Source of the DNA: Bacilli bacterium
GTDB taxonomy: Bacteria > Bacillota_I > Bacilli_A > RF39 > UBA660
Length of the DNA stretch: 33,118 nucleotides
Assembly (NCBI GenBank): GCA_017519965.1
Contig: JAFWRK010000080.1
Coordinates: 1 to 33,118, forward strand
Reading direction: 5' to 3'
Part shown: positions 31,790 through 33,118 of the stretch, piece by piece
How the letters are laid out: each line of letters opens with the position of its first letter
Numbering within the stretch: position 1 is the first letter of the stretch
Position numbers and translations under genes: made by a program
The notes under the pieces: model-generated
The model's input: the letters and a program-made list of their open reading frames with translations, nothing else
Told to the model about the DNA's origin: nothing
Database searches by the model: none

Positions 31790-32644
31790 CTCACTTTCAC
31801 CTTTTTTATGAACATTATCAGGAATTTCAAAATCTTTAGAAGCAGGTTCCATTAATAATTCTGGATGACTAAAAATATATTCAACAGCTTTTAATGCTCT
31901 ACAGAAATAGAATCCATCAGCTATTCTTTCATCTAAAGTAACACCAATGTTAATCATATATTTTCCATCTTCTTCTCTGATTTCACCAAATGTAGCTAAT
32001 CCTGAAGATGTACCTAAATTAGCTAAATTATGATATATGCCAGGAACTTTAAATGTTCCAATATTGGAAATAATCATACTACTATAATAAATATTTTCAT
32101 CAGCAATAGCGCCAGGTAAACCAAAAACTCTATCAACCCATTTTAGAATTCCTACTATGAAAGATCTTAAAGGTCTCCATACTTTACCAATTTTATCAAC
32201 TACATTATTAGCGCCATCAGTATTAGCAGTTGAATTTTTATCTCTAATTTTATCTATTCTAGCTTTTAAATTTTTAGAAACATCTAAAACAGTATCATTA
32301 GGTCCAACTGGTAAACAAGTCATGAACTCTTCACTCTTTTCGTTGAACTCAGCTTTAGCAACGAAAGCTATAGATACTTCATCATGTTCATATAAAGTTC
32401 TATTTTGAACGAATCTGTTTAATTTTGGATACTTGTACATTAATTTACCAATTATATCGACAAATCCATGAAAGAAAGTAACATCATTATGTTCTTCCTT
32501 TAGCTTTTTCATATATTTAACAAAATTTGTAACATCAATATCAGCAGTCATAAAAACTTCTGCTTCACATCTGTTTGGTTTTAAATCAAACATAATATTT
32601 TGCATTCCTGTTACATCTGGAACCTTGTGTCCTTTTCTCGCCAT
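31781..32644 (-). CDS. CAT/E2-like acyltransferase with altered active-site motif
   Basis: A 287-residue protein with the fold of chloramphenicol acetyltransferase and the catalytic domain of 2-oxoacid dehydrogenase E2. Recognisable are SSMIISNIGTFKVPG and INIGVTLDERIADGFYF, where E2 has FTISNLG and DHRVVDG. The catalytic histidine of HxxxDG is glutamate here (E239; R240 and D243-G244 are kept). No lipoyl or subunit-binding domain is present, and no dehydrogenase genes lie nearby. It is unlikely to be a normal E2. Either the reaction is different or the protein is a non-catalytic trimer. AAGGAG precedes the ATG. Confidence 0.85.
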   Translation of the reverse strand: MARKGHKVPDVTGMQNIMFDLKPNRCEAEVFMTADIDVTNFVKYMKKLKEEHNDVTFFHGFVDIIGKLMYKYPKLNRFVQNRTLYEHDEVSIAFVAKAEFNEKSEEFMTCLPVGPNDTVLDVSKNLKARIDKIRDKNSTANTDGANNVVDKIGKVWRPLRSFIVGILKWVDRVFGLPGAIADENIYYSSMIISNIGTFKVPGIYHNLANLGTSSGLATFGEIREEDGKYMINIGVTLDERIADGFYFCRALKAVEYIFSHPELLMEPASKDFEIPDNVHKKGESEKK

Positions 32645-32700
32645 ATTCTACACTCCTTATAATTATTAAAAATTATTAAAATTTATTAAATTATATTAAC

Positions 32701-32709
32701 ATTATAACA
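32701..32709 (-). promoter_or_regulatory. Extended -10 promoter of the CAT/E2-like gene
   Basis: Minus strand TGTTATAAT about 57 bp before the ATG. The spacer to the start is almost pure A/T. Confidence 0.6.
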
Positions 32710-32740
32710 TAAAAAAAAGATATGTTATCTTTTTTGTTAT
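32703..32740. terminator. Terminator-like hairpin between two divergent genes
   Basis: AAAGATA-TGT-TATCTTT within a longer ATAACA/TGTTAT dyad, with A and T tracts on both sides. It lies between divergent genes, overlapping the minus promoter, where a terminator is not needed; it may insulate antisense transcripts or be an operator. The rest of the 308-base gap (32645-32952) holds only the -10, the tandem repeat below and a probable plus-strand promoter. Confidence 0.6.
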
Positions 32741-32832
32741 GTTTAAGAATAATTTTACTATTATTTTTACTTATTTATATCATCACCATCATTATCAAAC
32801 CATAGTTAATTATATATGCTTTTTAGATTAAT

Positions 32833-32864
32833 TAAGTAAGTGTAAAAATAAGTAAGTGTAAAAA
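32833..32864 (+). repeat. Exact 16-bp tandem direct repeat upstream of the last gene
   Basis: TAAGTAAGTGTAAAAA is repeated twice head to tail (32833-32848 and 32849-32864), about 90 bp before the ATG at 32953. Spacing of about one and a half helical turns and position before a likely promoter (TTTACA at 32875) suit an activator site. This is inference. Confidence 0.7.
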
Positions 32865-32952
32865 GGAAAATAATATTTACATAATATCTATACATAAAAT
32901 ATATAAAGTAATAAAATAATGATATAAGATAATAAAAGAATTGAGGTGTATT

Positions 32953-33118
32953 ATGAATAATAAAAATAATAACAGTTCCCCTTTAATATCAATAGCAATT
33001 ATTATTCTATTAGTAATTGGTGTATTAATGATTATTAAAGATCAAAACTTAATATCTGATAATTCATTTAAACCTTTTAATAATATTGAAAATAATAAAG
33101 AAACAGATATAGATAAAA
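32953..33118 (+). CDS. Partial membrane-anchored protein (runs off the window)
   Basis: The first 55 codons of a gene that continues past the end. GAGGTG lies 4 bases before the ATG. The translation shows a polar Asn/Lys start, one TM helix (about residues 11-31, LISIAIIILLVIGVLMII) and the beginning of an extracellular Asn-rich domain. It could be a lipid-independent surface protein; no family can be assigned from this part. Divergent from its left neighbour. Confidence 0.75.
   Translation, partial: MNNKNNNSSPLISIAIIILLVIGVLMIIKDQNLISDNSFKPFNNIENNKETDIDK

Noticed and set aside
31781..32644. Chloramphenicol resistance gene or E2 of a dehydrogenase complex
   Set aside because: The catalytic His is replaced by Glu and no lipoyl domain or E1/E3 genes are present.
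1..33118. Mycoplasma-type code (TGA as Trp)
   Set aside because: TGA ends several genes (xer, the 63-residue gene, the GT8 gene) and tryptophans are encoded by TGG.

Overview
The window is very AT-rich, uses the standard genetic code (TGA acts as a stop, for example after the recombinase gene) and carries Gram-positive style Shine-Dalgarno sites (GGAG, AGGTGA). Its families are typical of low-GC Bacillota: YqzL-like, YitT/DUF2179, a YtrA-type GntR regulator with an ABC transporter, DUF4353 surface protein, MscL, and a fragment of an LCP-type protein. I infer an uncultured, probably gut-dwelling member of the Bacilli (RF39 or Erysipelotrichia-like). That placement is tentative. No rRNA, tRNA, CRISPR array, IS element or phage structural genes were seen.

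Layout. (1) 1-2.46 kb looks like the replication terminus. A XerC/XerD-type tyrosine recombinase and a small membrane protein point rightward and end at a terminator. A 28-bp site closely resembling Firmicutes dif follows at 1734-1761, then a 370-bp array of four repeats with a conserved core. Two of these repeats sit at the head of near-identical-length (130/132 nt) units that each end in a GC-rich hairpin. From here to 32.6 kb, 32 of 35 genes are on the minus strand and so point toward dif. This is the polarity switch expected where two replichores meet. (2) 2.46-8 kb: an XRE-like regulator, a small membrane protein, and a tight four-gene operon around a Ycf46/Cdc48-like AAA+ ATPase. (3) 8-16.2 kb: MscL and its partner gene, several unknown membrane proteins, an RDD protein, a YqzL-like small gene, and an isolated fragment resembling the membrane/SBP-like part of an LCP protein. 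(4) 16.3-19.9 kb: PfkB kinase with an overlapping Smr-domain gene, a GT8 glycosyltransferase, a compact formate/nitrite-family channel and an APH-type kinase. (5) 20-24.7 kb: an OmpR/EnvZ-type two-component system followed by a small membrane protein and a DUF4353 surface protein, next to a YitT permease. (6) 24.8-33.1 kb: an anchored surface protein, a protein with two metallophosphoesterase domains (the first degenerate), a GntR-ABC operon, an acyltransferase-3 membrane enzyme, a CAT/E2-like acyltransferase with an altered active-site motif, and the start of a gene that leaves the window.

The most unusual part is the terminus: dif, its likely recombinase, and an adjacent array of structured repeats that I cannot assign to a known RNA or element. 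Second are the AAA+ operon and the tandem phosphoesterase. Most genes have simple promoters, several with an extended -10 of the form TGTTATAAT, and most transcription units end in clear intrinsic terminators. These helped to correct about a dozen start codons.
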